Positions 1 through 11,514 of a stretch of 64,000 bases of DNA are shown one piece after another. The DNA is taken from NCBI GenBank assembly GCA_039619475.1, contig CM077115.1:403034557-403098556 (forward strand). Reading direction: 5' to 3'. Below the pieces are notes generated by a model. The model had not been told where the DNA came from. It did not search any database and saw only the letters and a list, made by a program, of their open reading frames with translations. This DNA comes from Icerya purchasi (Eukaryota > Arthropoda > Insecta > Hemiptera > Monophlebidae). Positions within the stretch are counted from its first letter, which is position 1. Each line of letters begins with the position of its first letter. The position numbers and the translations under genes were made by a program.

Positions 1-496
1 TTGTCCGTGTGAGCTTACATTTCATCCGTGCACTAAACAGCAGCCATTTTATTTAATTGGCCCGCGATAAAAATGGATGGTAATGCGAATTCTTCTAACT
101 GTGAACTCGAACGGTCTTTATCTAGATGACTTTAACACCACTATACTGTCTGGTGTTATCTTCGTGTATACCGCAAGAAAAATGTACCTATTCATTGTTT
201 AGCTTATTCCTTCCTAAAAAAATAATACCTTCGTTTTTACTTTATCTTGAACTGTTTAGTTCATATTTAAACAAAAATAAATAAATAATGTCGACGAATT
301 TCGGTAACGATCAAAGGTGACTCACTCTATTCGATTAAAAAACATGCACAAAAAAATATATGTGTATGTGTATATTCAACTTATATCCTAAATGCGTATA
401 ATATACTTTTTCTAAATGTTTTGATTATAACCTTGAATCATCTAACAACTATTGAAGTATACGGACCATTATGTAATATTATAGTATGTGTGTATG
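1..496. other. Left flank of the giant palindrome, no gene seen
   Basis: This AT-rich single-copy-looking sequence has no ORF or motif I recognise. It ends in a TG/TA-rich run that merges with the TA repeat in which the palindromic element sits. Confidence 0.5.
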
Positions 497-518
497 TATA
501 TATATATATATATATATA
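497..518. repeat. (TA)n tract at left boundary of the palindrome
   Basis: A pure TA run directly abuts the outer end of the left arm. A matching TA run (17450-17463) abuts the right arm. Because TA is self-complementary, a target-site duplication cannot be told apart from pre-existing repeat. Confidence 0.8.
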
Positions 519-571
519 GTAGCTTAAAAAAGCGGGGACTGGGGCGTCTGACGTCACCAACCCCTATTTGT

Positions 572-965
572 CCCCCGGTGCTCAAAACTCACCCCAATTT
601 ATCCCCCAGTCTCAAAATTCACCCCAATTTGTTCCCCGGTGCTCAAAACTCACCCCAATTTACCCCCCCAGTCTCAAAATTCACCCCAATTTGTTCCCCA
701 GGGTGCTCAAAACTCACCCCAATTTATGTCCAGCTGCTCAAAACTCACCCCAATTTCTGTCTTGGAGCCCAAAGTTACCCCAAGTTCCCCCCCCCCCCCC
801 CCCCCCCCCCACAGTTCCCCCTAGTTCCCCCCAATTTTCCTGGACAGTTCCGCTAATTCGATCCCTAATTCCCATCAAGGTAGACAAAATTCACCCCCCC
901 AATTAGTGTACAGGTGCTGAAAGTTCACCCCAATTTGTATCCATATGGTTAAAATTCACCCAAGT
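572..965 (+). repeat. Left subterminal array, 31-34-bp units
   Basis: Roughly ten degenerate units share the core CTCAAAAYTCACCCCAATTT, alternating with short C-rich spacers such as TCCCCCAGT and TTCCCCGGTG. A 24-base C homopolymer (787-810) lies inside. The complementary strand is rich in G-runs and could form quadruplexes. A subterminal array of this kind is typical of DNA-transposon ends, where repeats bind transposase; that role here is inferred. A TGACGTCA palindrome lies just outside, at 549-556. Confidence 0.85.
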
Positions 966-1781
966 TTGCCCAAAATTTCTTCAAATTTTCATGATTCCCC
1001 GTTCATACTGTTATCTATAAATGCACTCGCACCGTTTCCACGCATATATTCAACATAGCCTTAGCCGCCATGAAAGTGTACTCGCTTTCCTATACCCGCG
1101 CCTTCTATCATCATGTGTATGTATTATACATGACTCTGTGTGTAATATATGTAGCATACTTTTTAATTTTAATTTTTCGAGGTTGGGAGGGGTAAAATTT
1201 TGCCGGAGTGATAAAAACGTTTGAATCTCAACACTTAGAACCCAAAATTTAAAGGAATTTTCCGAGTCGTGCTCCATTCCAGCATTTTTTTTTCAAAAAA
1301 TTTTATTTTTAAAGAAAATATTCGATTGTTCAATCAGTCGAATGAGAGCGGGCGAGTGTGCTGCTACGGGATGTATTATGTAAGCGCGAGCGCGGCTGTA
1401 ATGGTAATATTTAAATGTTCCAGCAACTAGTTGAAACTGTCACCAGGTGAGGTGAATTCCAGTCGTTTGTTCGAAATTAACCAGCCGATCATCTATGCTC
1501 ACTCTCACACGCCACCGATAGAAACCTGTTCGCGTTCGCTACACGTTCACACACGCACACATATACACCGCCACCTGATATATATTTTTCGTCTTTTTCC
1601 GCTTCCGATCTTATACTTAATCCATTGATATTTTTTTATTTTTATTTTTACGTATTCTCTGTTCATTGCAAAAGCACACCGTCCATTCTTGCACACATAT
1701 CAAGCATTGAGTTAACCTGTACAAAGGTACACTGTACTATTCCATGCACGCTCCGTCACCACCGAAATAAACACCGCGATA

Positions 1782-1782
<1 letters not shown>

Positions 1783-1818
<36 letters not shown>
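1783..1818. repeat. (CA)18 microsatellite in left arm
   Basis: A pure CA dinucleotide run. Its mirror (GT)n lies at about 16148-16183 with the same length, which is notable because microsatellites normally change length fast. Confidence 0.9.
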
Positions 1819-1823
<5 letters not shown>

Positions 1824-1849
1824 ACCACCACTTCGTACATATTTTATTT

Positions 1850-2410
1850 TCGAGTCAAAATATTATAGAATTAGCCTAACTATATTTTTCTTTTACGCTT
1901 CTGTTTATTTCTTCTGTTTTGTTTCTCCGATTCTAAAAATTAATCTGTCAATGTATTAGCCACTCTTTCATTCGCACATAATGTTCCCTCGCACTCATCT
2001 GCTACCAGTAGTTCTCTTGTCGTTCATAATAACTTTTTCAAGTCTAATATTATAGAATCAGCCTAATTATATTTTTTTTCGCTTCCAATCATTTCCTCCG
2101 TCCGTTGATAATTTTCTTATTTTATTTTTTCTCAGGTTCTAAAAATAAATCCATTGATATCTTCACTAGTATGATTATGTAAACATCTTCTAACGGTATT
2201 CCTCATATTGTTCATAATAATTTTTCATGTCTATGTATTATGGAATTAGTCTAAAATATATTTTTTCCCCTCTAAAGTCTTTTTCCAATCGTAAGTATTC
2301 AAAAATTAATTCGAGTATATTTTTATTTAACGCTGTTTCATATTTTCCCTCTCCCCTATCCACCCTACACAAACTTAAATTCTTTTCTATTATTTTTCAT
2401 GAGTACATCC
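1850..2410 (+). repeat. Degenerate 187-bp tandem repeats, left arm
   Basis: Three diverged units are anchored by GAATTAGCCTAACTATATTT at 1868, GAATCAGCCTAATTATATTT at 2055 and GAATTAGTCTAAAATATATT at 2242, exactly 187 bp apart. Each is preceded by a TTCATAATAAY-like string. A weaker fourth unit follows towards 2510. The mirror lies at about 15556-16116. No coding potential is evident. Confidence 0.65.
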
Positions 2411-3040
2411 CTCCCCCCCCCCTGAAACTACGGTGAATCCATACCATTCATTCCCACGCATCCATCTGCTAACAATGATTTTCTCATCATTCATAATAAT
2501 TTTTTTCGAATCTGTTAGTTTAAGATTATTTCATTTTTTTCAAACTCTAAATATTTTTTTTTTTTTTTCAATATCTTCCATATTTTCCCCCAATATGTCC
2601 GCATACGCTCATAATTCAAAGGTACTCTGCTTATTTCCTTGCATGAATGTTGCTATGTCGTTGATTTCGATCTTGTGTCAAGGTCATCGAGTCTGCCCGG
2701 ATCTTCTCCTTCATATCTTTTGTAGAAAAACCGGTTGACATGTACACACCTACACACAAACACCCATAACCTAAAGATCACCTGTAAATTTCGTTCATTT
2801 GCGTATGCAACCAGCTTTCACCAAAGGAATGTGGTTTTTCTGGTGCAACCCGCCCTCTTCAAAGACATGCATCGAGCTAGAATCTCGAAAGGATCTGTTC
2901 AGGCAGTCAGTATTAGTGTTACATTAAACGTGTAGAATTTGTTGAAGCTGTGTTCTTCACGCATTAATAAAAGTTTGCTCTAACATTAAAAGTAATAATT
3001 TTCTACATTCTTAGTAAAAAGTTAAAAATATTATTCAAAC

Positions 3041-3889
3041 ATGAATAACAATACCGATTCGATTGATATTAAAGTCGACGAATTTATTCAGAATTCATTT
3101 TCGAGTGATAGTGTCTCGCATACAACTTCATCACCTCAATCACAGCAATCAGATGATGGTTATACAGCAGAAGGATCAACATCTTTTGTACATAATATCA
3201 TTGGTCCTGTATTATTATCAGAACAAGCAGATATAGCGGAATATTTTGTAGATATCAGCATCCATATAGATTGTGATTATGGTTTTCGAGTAACCGAACT
3301 AGCAATGATTGATATGTCTGGCGGAAAGTGTTTGCATACACTGTATAAGCCAAGCAGAGCATGGCATTCATCAAAAACGCCACATTTACAATGTTCTTCG
3401 ATGAGTCATCACTTGAAAAATCCTTCATTATTTCCCTGTCGGGAAGAAACATTTATGGCACGCGATATATTCACGATAATATCTCAAAAACCGAGAGCTC
3501 GCATATATATTTTAACGGTATATGCTAAACTTATACTAATGGAACTTAACGAAAAGTCTGAATTGTTGAGTGATTTAGACTATGGAATCGTTAATATGGA
3601 TAAAGTCTTTCGACTACATAGTATTGAGAATCTACATGAAGAGTATTTTGATATAAGCAATTTGATAACCTGTAAACATCATAATGAGAATGATAGTTTT
3701 CATTGTGCAGCGAAAAACGTTATGGTAATGAAGGCCTGGTACGATCATGTTTTCCATCCGCTGAAGCTTATGAATAATCTCAATATAAATGATTTAAGTC
3801 AGTTGTTCATTACAGCCACCAAAGAAATGATAATTACATTATTTCCAAGTTGTGTTGGAGACATTTATACATTTCTACAGATAGATTAA
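3041..3889 (+). CDS. Exonuclease-like (DEDDh/RNase H-fold?) 282-aa ORF, left arm
   Basis: This is the only substantial well-formed ORF in the left arm. Residues 1-60 are a Ser/Asp/Gln-rich, probably disordered leader. Residues 66-240 look like a DEDDh-type 3'-5' exonuclease fold. A hydrophobic strand ends in FVDIS at 69-73, where families have D-x-E. It is followed by RVTELAMID (83-91), GGKCLHTLYKP (94-104) and a helical FHCAAKNVMVMKAWY (220-234) resembling the H-x-A-x-x-D segment. The expected catalytic Glu is Ser73 and the final Asp is Asn226, so catalysis looks lost. A C-x-HH...HC cluster (211-222) could bind metal. The start follows an A/T-rich leader with no splice signal needed. The family assignment is from pattern recognition only; a virus-derived or transposon accessory protein is possible. 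The reading frame ends early compared with coding-like sequence downstream. Confidence 0.55.
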   Translation: MNNNTDSIDIKVDEFIQNSFSSDSVSHTTSSPQSQQSDDGYTAEGSTSFVHNIIGPVLLSEQADIAEYFVDISIHIDCDYGFRVTELAMIDMSGGKCLHTLYKPSRAWHSSKTPHLQCSSMSHHLKNPSLFPCREETFMARDIFTIISQKPRARIYILTVYAKLILMELNEKSELLSDLDYGIVNMDKVFRLHSIENLHEEYFDISNLITCKHHNENDSFHCAAKNVMVMKAWYDHVFHPLKLMNNLNINDLSQLFITATKEMIITLFPSCVGDIYTFLQID

Positions 3890-4176
3890 AACCGGATGAT
3901 ATGATAAAATCACTTCTACCATGTTACGAGCATGAGCATGATGAAGAATTCGTCTATGAGGTGTGTTGATCAATAGAGCAACAGGTAGAAAACCTAGTAG
4001 TTTACGAGACACAGCATGTTCAAAGAAAAAAAACGAACTAGCACAAGCAGATCAGAGTTGCAACATACGAGTGGGAGATATATTCTCGAGAACAACAGCT
4101 TGATTATAAAAAACGTCGAAGATACATGTATCTATCTGTGAACAATTATCACATCAAACATAAAAAGGTTGACTAA
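3887..4176 (+). pseudogene. Decayed C-terminal continuation of the exonuclease-like ORF
   Basis: Directly after the ORF stop, another frame carries about 95 codons with coding character: acidic and basic clusters, then a Lys/Arg/Tyr-rich end before a TAA at 4174. It is interrupted by one TGA and one TAG. The frame overlaps the end of the upstream ORF, so a frameshift plus stop mutations probably shortened a protein of around 370-380 residues. An unrecognised intron is the alternative. Confidence 0.4.
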
Positions 4177-4289
4177 AAGATTATTATTTTCTTTTTTCGT
4201 TCATTCTCGCCACTATTACCACTGGCGCCCCCACTGTCAAGACCTCTAAACATACATTACTAACCTCGCCAACACTATAATATTTTTTC

Positions 4290-5400
4290 TCTGTGTTACT
4301 AAATTAACCCAACTATATTTTTATTCATTTGTTACACAAACATTTGTTCAAATCTTTTGTAATATATCATACATACATTTATAGCCCACAGACACTACTT
4401 GCTTCATTACCACGAATACATCTCTTTCATGGTCACTTATCATAACATAGTTTTTCCTGAAATTGTAAAAAAATTCTCTTCGTTCCATTCTTCCAAGTTT
4501 TCCAAATTTCAAATCATGCATAATTATTTAAGAATCAAATTAAGTATATTTTATCATTTCCAAAAAATTAATCATCTCTGTACAAGGCATTAACTCATTT
4601 TTCAAAACAAACATATTATTTTTTTAATCTATCATACATATCATTTTTATCATTCAAATTTTTTTCTGAATTCACAAATAGTTAACCTATAGAAAACATA
4701 TTATTGTAAACATACATGACGAAGTCACTCCTCATAATTACATCATGAATTCATTTTTTTTTTCATTTTTTTTTTTTTTACCATCATGAAATTGTAGTAG
4801 TGTTTTTAATTTTTTTATTTTCCATACATGACAAAAGCAATACAATCACGACATCTATGAATACACACCATATGCTTCCAATAACCTATCATGCATTTTT
4901 TTAAATTAGTCAAAGCATACTATTTTTTCAATAACAAAGCCGATCATACATAATTTTTTCTTCTATATAATCACTAATCTATGAAAACACTTGATTCGTT
5001 TTACTCATACTGTAGCAACCACTCCTTTTCCCTCATGCTAACAAACTTCAAAATTTAATAATATAACACGAAATTAATCTAAATATCTGTTCATGCTATT
5101 AAAATTAATATATCAATCTTTACATTCCTTTTGTACATTTCTGAAAAAATCCTACAACATGTTTTAAAATTAATCGAAGTATACTATTTTATTACCTAAA
5201 ATCAATTATTCTCTCATACAGTTTTTCCCAATCATCCATAATGTTTTTTCTGTATTGTCATTATTACAAAGTCATACAAAACAACAACACATTTTTAATC
5301 ATAATGAATCCTTCATTCCATTCCGTTCATGCTATATACCATTATCATTCATTTCAACGTTATGAAATTAGTCTAAATATACATTCATGCTAGCAAAGTT
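4290..5400 (+). repeat. T-rich field of degenerate AATTAGTCTAAATATA-type motifs
   Basis: The coding-free stretch has scattered variants of AAATTAGTCAAAGCATACTA (near 4903), AAATTAATCGAAGTATACTA (near 5170) and GAAATTAGTCTAAATATACA (near 5365). They are the same motif seen in the 187-bp repeats at 1850-2410. Mirror at about 12565-13675. This may be an old, heavily diverged tandem array or a set of protein-binding sites; no gene is evident. Confidence 0.45.
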
Positions 5401-6051
5401 ATTATCTCACCCTTTGCATTGTCCCAAGATGATTTATTTGACATTTTTTCTTTAAATTTCCCTCATACTATTATTTTTGAAATGTAGGATGATGACTATG
5501 ATTAGAATTCATGATTATGAAGAGAGAGATGCATGGTGAAATTGTATTGTCATTATATGCGAGATGATGTGTGTTTGTGGGTGAGTATGGATGCATGTAA
5601 AATATATGAGTGTGTTAGTAGAAAACATCCGTTCATGCGTGAACACAGGTACAGATACAGTTATAGAATGAGAGAGGTAAAAATATATATTTTGTTATGT
5701 TTGATATGTGCATGATAAAGAGGTTAACAAAGAATAATCACATTACCCTCACAACTTAGACATTGAGTTTTACCTTTGCAATATTTTAGATGTAAAAGCA
5801 GTGTCATTGACATGTGGTAAACGTTTTCATCACTTTTGACTAATTATAACCAATTTTCCAACATTTCTCTTCGTTTTTCCTACATTTTAATACTTTTACA
5901 CCGTTTCAGTCAATTTTTGCTATTTAATGCCATTTTTTCCAGTGTTTTTACCACCTTTCTCACAATTTTCATCATTCTTTCATCATCTTTGTTAGGTTTT
6001 TTCTTACAACTCTTTAATATTTCGATCGTTGCTAGTGATAACCATCATTAT

Positions 6052-6450
6052 TTATGCTTTCAATCCTTCCACTTCAGCAATGCACACATACAGCTTAGCA
6101 ATCGCCGCAGCCATTGAACGTTGTAGGACTGCAATCGTGATCTCCATTTGATTATTGGGATTTAAAAGTCACATCTTTGAACGCTTGATCTAATGCATCA
6201 ACATGATTTTTTTTGTATTCGCCCACCTGCTGCTGGAGGTTCCACTTAATATTCTCAACAGACTATCATACAGTCGTTTAACAAGAGAATCTGTAAGACC
6301 CGAGACATTTACTTAACGTTTTCCCAACACATTTACAGACATACCCTGTACACTAAGGAAATCTTTAAACATCTCTGTAACCATTCCTTTTAAGCTGGCG
6401 GGAGCAAGGAACTCCTATAAACGTTTATCAATCAGCACTTCATCGTTCAT
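6052..6450 (-). pseudogene. Decayed coding relic on the reverse strand, left arm
   Basis: Reading leftwards from an ATG at 6450, segments of plausible coding sequence appear in two or three frames separated by stops. They include EFLAPASLKGMVTEMFKDFL, DSLVKRLYDSLLR, a Gln/Lys-rich amphipathic stretch starting WNLQQQVGEYKKNHVDALDQ, and a final Ala-rich helix ending at a TAA at 6052. Composition suggests a helical or coiled-coil protein. I do not recognise the family. It is antisense to the 282-aa ORF of the same arm. Confidence 0.35.
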
Positions 6451-6570
6451 CGCCCTGGTTTCACTCGCCGTTGCACAGACATGTAATAAACATTTTCTTC
6501 TTTTACAATTTTCTTATGCTATAACACTATTACATCATTTTTCCTCGTTTCTAACTAATTGTAACCAGTT

Positions 6571-7060
6571 TTCCATTATTTCTTAGCATGTTCTTCTGTT
6601 TAGGACCTTTTGCGCTATTTTTTCATCAATTTATGTTATTTCACATCGTTTTTCTGGTGATTTTAGTGCCTTTCACACAATTTTACTAATTATTTTCGAC
6701 TATTTCTTAGCATGTTCTTCTGTTTAGGACCTTTTGCGCTATTTTTTCATCAATTTATGTTATTTCACATCGTTTTTCTGGTGATTTTAGTGCCTTTCAT
6801 ACAATTTTACTAATTATTTTCGACTATTTCTTAGCATGTTCTTCTGTTTAGGACCTTTTGCGCTATTTTTTCATCAATTTATGTTATTTCACATCGTTTT
6901 TCTGGTGATTTTAGTGCCTTTCACACAATTTTACTAATTATTTTCGACTATTTCTTAACATGTTCTTCTGTTTTAGGTCCTTTTTGCACTATTTTTTCAT
7001 CAATTTATGTTATTTCACATCGTTTTTCTAGTGTTTTACTACCTTTCACACAATTTTACT
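6571..7060. repeat. 123-bp tandem array, left arm
   Basis: About four units start with TTTCTTAGCATGTTCTTCTG. The shared CGACTATTTCTTA string falls at 6698, 6821 and 6944, giving an exact 123-bp period. The middle units are nearly identical and the outer ones diverged. The period is a multiple of three, but the frames I checked contain stops, so it is probably non-coding. A more diverged relative lies upstream at about 5830-6000. Mirror: about 10905-11394. Confidence 0.85.
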
Positions 7061-7169
7061 CAATTTTTCCCCATCTTTGAAGATTTTTTTTTTCATTTAT
7101 CTCATACATTATATCTCCGAATGTGACGATTAGCTATCCTTTTAAGTACATTTTTTTAATTCGATATAA

Positions 7170-8345
7170 GTGAGGAGTACTTTTCAGGTCGACATGTATA
7201 CTTCATGATATGACATTCAATTCATTATTAATCTATGTTTCAACAGGTTTGTGGTCGGTTGTTGGAGGTTTACAGAACTTTCTGTTGCATTGCTTATAGT
7301 ATAATGGTTCTTGTGTGCTAGTGAGATGATGGTGTTTTGTGGGGAATAATAAACATGGGAAAGAGAAGGAGTGCGCCCCATCAAGCAGGGGGGAGTGATG
7401 CTTCGTAATTAACTTGGGTATTGCGCGCATTGCATGGCAGTTATAATATGCTCGAGCAAAAATTAGTCGCTGTACTCGCATGATGTTCATGTTATTCATT
7501 AAATGTTCACACTGAGAGATGCAATGGGCTCATCGACAGATGGATCCATGCTATCATTTCGATTTTTATAATTGTAATCTGCACTGAGCATGTATGTATT
7601 ACAACGAACCCATCAACTCTGTTACAGATGGTAATGTTTGAGGATAGATAGTGAAACGTTCATTAGAACATGAATGTGTATACAAAGTGTTGTTACATCA
7701 CATGTATGTCATCAAATTAACTAAAATGTTGCGTCTATAGTAAAAAAAGAAATGAGGGTTTTTCCCTAAGAGGGCGACTATAATAAAATTGATGCGATTT
7801 TAGATGGAAATGGGAGTATTTTACAGTAAAAACGCTGTTTTGCACCTAAATGGTGAATATTCTGGAGGTTAAACGGCATTTTTCACACAAAATTTGATGT
7901 TTTTTTATAAATGTGGCTATTTTACTCCTACATGGAGTAATTTCTGCATGAGGAGTACTTTTTGGACTGACATGTATACTTCTTGATGTGGTATTCATTT
8001 CATTCTGAAGCTATGTTTGAACAGCTTTGTAAATGGTTGGGGGGGGGGAGTTTACAGAACTTTTCTGCTGCATCAGTTATAAGATAATAGTTTTTATATG
8101 CTAGTGAGATGAAGGTATTTGGTTAGGAATAATAAATATGGGTAAGAGGTGGAGTGCATCCCAGTCAAGCATGGGAGAGTATTGTTTGGGAATTAACTCC
8201 ATTATTTGCACACATTGCAATACAATTATAATCAGTTTGGTCAAAATTACTTGTTATATTTCGTTCATGTTATACATTAAACATTCACACTGAGAAACGG
8301 ACTGGACTCTTCGACATCAAGATCCATGCGATCATTACACTTTTT
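7170..8345. repeat. Duplicated block of about 390 bp, left arm
   Basis: The segment 7170-7570 recurs in diverged form at 7950-8345. Both begin GAGGAGTACTTTT, contain ACATGTATACTTC, TTTACAGAACTTT and GCTAGTGAGATGA, and end near TCCATGC(T/G)ATCATT. Between them lies a palindrome-poor spacer of about 380 bp. Mirror: about 9617-10795. Small ORFs in the block do not match between the two copies, so it is probably non-coding. Confidence 0.8.
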
Positions 8346-8684
8346 TTCAACAATTTGTGACGTTTCATACTATTTTTTAATGTTTTGAAGGGCTCTTATG
8401 ATGTATTTCAGCACATTTTCACAGGTACAAAGTTCGTAATGCGAAATAATTTGAATTATTTCGACAGTCTTTACACACAAATAAAATACTATACCATTAA
8501 CACACTCAACATGAAACAAATCATTACAAATAGAAATAAACAACGAAATTGCTCAGAAATTTTAATGAAATTCAAGAAGCATAGTGTATATGAAAATGAA
8601 TATATTCTTTAAATCAACACTCCAAACTTGCAGTTTCAGAATTATATCAGAACCTGACTAAGAACTCCGTTGTTCCTTTTGCTG

Positions 8685-9277
8685 TATATATACATATATA
8701 ATCATATATTATTAAATTATACATATAACTACATATGTACATATATATATCTAAATATATACATATATATCTACATATATACACATATATATCTACATAT
8801 ATACATATATATCTACATATATACACATATATATCTACATAAATACATATATATCTACATATATACATACATATATCTACATATATACACATATATATCT
8901 ACATATATACACATATATATCTACATATATACATATATATCTACATATATATCTACATATATACATATATATCTACATATATACACATATATATCTACAT
9001 ATATACATATATATCTACATATATACACATATATATCTACATAAATACATACATATCTACATATATACATACATATATCTACATATATACACATATATAT
9101 CTACATAAATACATATATATATCTACATATATACATACATATATCTACATATATACACATATATATCTACATAAATACATATATATATCTACATATATAC
9201 ATAAATATATCTACATATATACACATATATATTTAAATAAATACATATATATATCTACATATATATACATATATATG
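8685..9277. repeat. Central AT minisatellite spacer (loop)
   Basis: Irregular 18-22-bp units of the type ATCTACATATATACACATAT fill the 593 bp between the arms. The spacer is not itself palindromic: the left end has a unique TAATCATATATTATTAAATT stretch absent on the right. Tyr/Ile-repeat ORFs across it are translated microsatellite. Confidence 0.9.
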
Positions 9278-11514
9278 CAGCAAAAGGAACAACGGAGTTC
9301 TTAGTCAGGTTCTGATATAATTCTGAAACTGCAAGTTTGGAGTGTTGATTTAAAGAATATATTCATTTTCATATACACTATGCTTCTTGAATTTCATTAA
9401 AATTTCTGAGCAATTTCGTTGTTTATTTCTATTTGTAATGATTTGTTTCATGTTGAGTGTGTTAATGGTATAGTATTTTATTTGTGTGTAAAGACTGTCG
9501 AAATAATTCAAATTATTTCGCATTACGAACTTTGTACCTGTGAAAATGTGCTGAAATACATCATAAGAGCCCTTCAAAACATTAAAAAATAGTATGAAAC
9601 GTCACAAATTGTTGAAAAAAAGTGTAATGATCGCATGGATCTTGATGTCGAAGAGTCCAGTCCGTTTCTCAGTGTGAATGTTTAATGTATAACATGAACG
9701 AAATATAACAAGTAATTTTGACCAAACTGATTATAATTGTATTGCAATGTGTGCAAATAATGGAGTTAATTCCCAAACAATACTCTCCCATGCTTGACTG
9801 GGATGCACTCCACCTCTTACCCATATTTATTATTCCTAACCAAATACCTTCATCTCACTAGCATATAAAAACTATTATCTTATAACTGATGCAGCAGAAA
9901 AGTTCTGTAAACTCCCCCCCCCCCCCAACCATTTACAAAGCTGTTCAAACATAGCTTCAGAATGAAATGAATACCACATCAAGAAGTATACATGTCAGTC
10001 CAAAAAGTACTCCTCATGCAGAAATTACTCCATGTAGGAGTAAAATAGCCACATTTATAAAAAAACATCAAATTTTGTGTGAAAAATGCCGTTTAACCTC
10101 CAGAATATTCACCATTTAGGTGCAAAACAGCGTTTTTACTGTAAAATACTCCCATTTCCATCTAAAATCGCATCAATTTTATTATAGTCGCCCTCTTAGG
10201 GAAAAACCCTCATTTCTTTTTTTACTATAGACGCAACATTTTAGTTAATTTGATGACATACATGTGATGTAACAACACTTTGTATACACATTCATGTTCT
10301 AATGAACGTTTCACTATCTATCCTCAAACATTACCATCTGTAACAGAGTTGATGGGTTCGTTGTAATACATACATGCTCAGTGCAGATTACAATTATAAA
10401 AATCGAAATGATAGCATGGATCCATCTGTCGATGAGCCCATTGCATCTCTCAGTGTGAACATTTAATGAATAACATGAACATCATGCGAGTACAGCGACT
10501 AATTTTTGCTCGAGCATATTATAACTGCCATGCAATGCGCGCAATACCCAAGTTAATTACGAAGCATCACTCCCCCCTGCTTGATGGGGCGCACTCCTTC
10601 TCTTTCCCATGTTTATTATTCCCCACAAAACACCATCATCTCACTAGCACACAAGAACCATTATACTATAAGCAATGCAACAGAAAGTTCTGTAAACCTC
10701 CAACAACCGACCACAAACCTGTTGAAACATAGATTAATAATGAATTGAATGTCATATCATGAAGTATACATGTCGACCTGAAAAGTACTCCTCACTTATA
10801 TCGAATTAAAAAAATGTACTTAAAAGGATAGCTAATCGTCACATTCGGAGATATAATGTATGAGATAAATGAAAAAAAAAATCTTCAAAGATGGGGAAAA
10901 ATTGAGTAAAATTGTGTGAAAGGTAGTAAAACACTAGAAAAACGATGTGAAATAACATAAATTGATGAAAAAATAGTGCAAAAAGGACCTAAAACAGAAG
11001 AACATGTTAAGAAATAGTCGAAAATAATTAGTAAAATTGTGTGAAAGGCACTAAAATCACCAGAAAAACGATGTGAAATAACATAAATTGATGAAAAAAT
11101 AGCGCAAAAGGTCCTAAACAGAAGAACATGCTAAGAAATAGTCGAAAATAATTAGTAAAATTGTGTGAAAGGCACTAAAATCACCAGAAAAACGATGTGA
11201 AATAACATAAATTGATGAAAAAATAGCGCAAAAGGTCCTAAACAGAAGAACATGCTAAGAAATAGTCGAAAATAATTAGTAAAATTGTGTGAAAGGCACT
11301 AAAATCACCAGAAAAACGATGTGAAATAACATAAATTGATGAAAAAATAGCGCAAAAGGTCCTAAACAGAAGAACATGCTAAGAAATAATGGAAAACTGG
11401 TTACAATTAGTTAGAAACGAGGAAAAATGATGTAATAGTGTTATAGCATAAGAAAATTGTAAAAGAAGAAAATGTTTATTACATGTCTGTGCAACGGCGA
11501 GTGAAACCAGGGCG

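Larger units (their letters stand above)
519..8684 (+). repeat. Left arm of the giant inverted repeat
   Basis: This 8166-bp arm pairs with 9278-17449. Its inner end is the sequence TTCCTTTTGCTG at 8684, after which the arm gives way abruptly to the AT minisatellite. Order from the outside in: subterminal array, (CA)n, 187-bp repeats, the exonuclease-like ORF, a T-rich degenerate repeat field, a reverse-strand relic, a 123-bp tandem array and a duplicated block of about 390 bp. Confidence 0.9.

Noticed and set aside
488..906. Pro-rich ORFs at the palindrome ends
   Set aside because: Three frames are open at once because of the C-rich subterminal repeats; the translations only mirror the repeat unit.
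8647..9044. Tyr/Ile-repeat ORFs on both strands
   Set aside because: They are translations of the central AT minisatellite and have no gene features.
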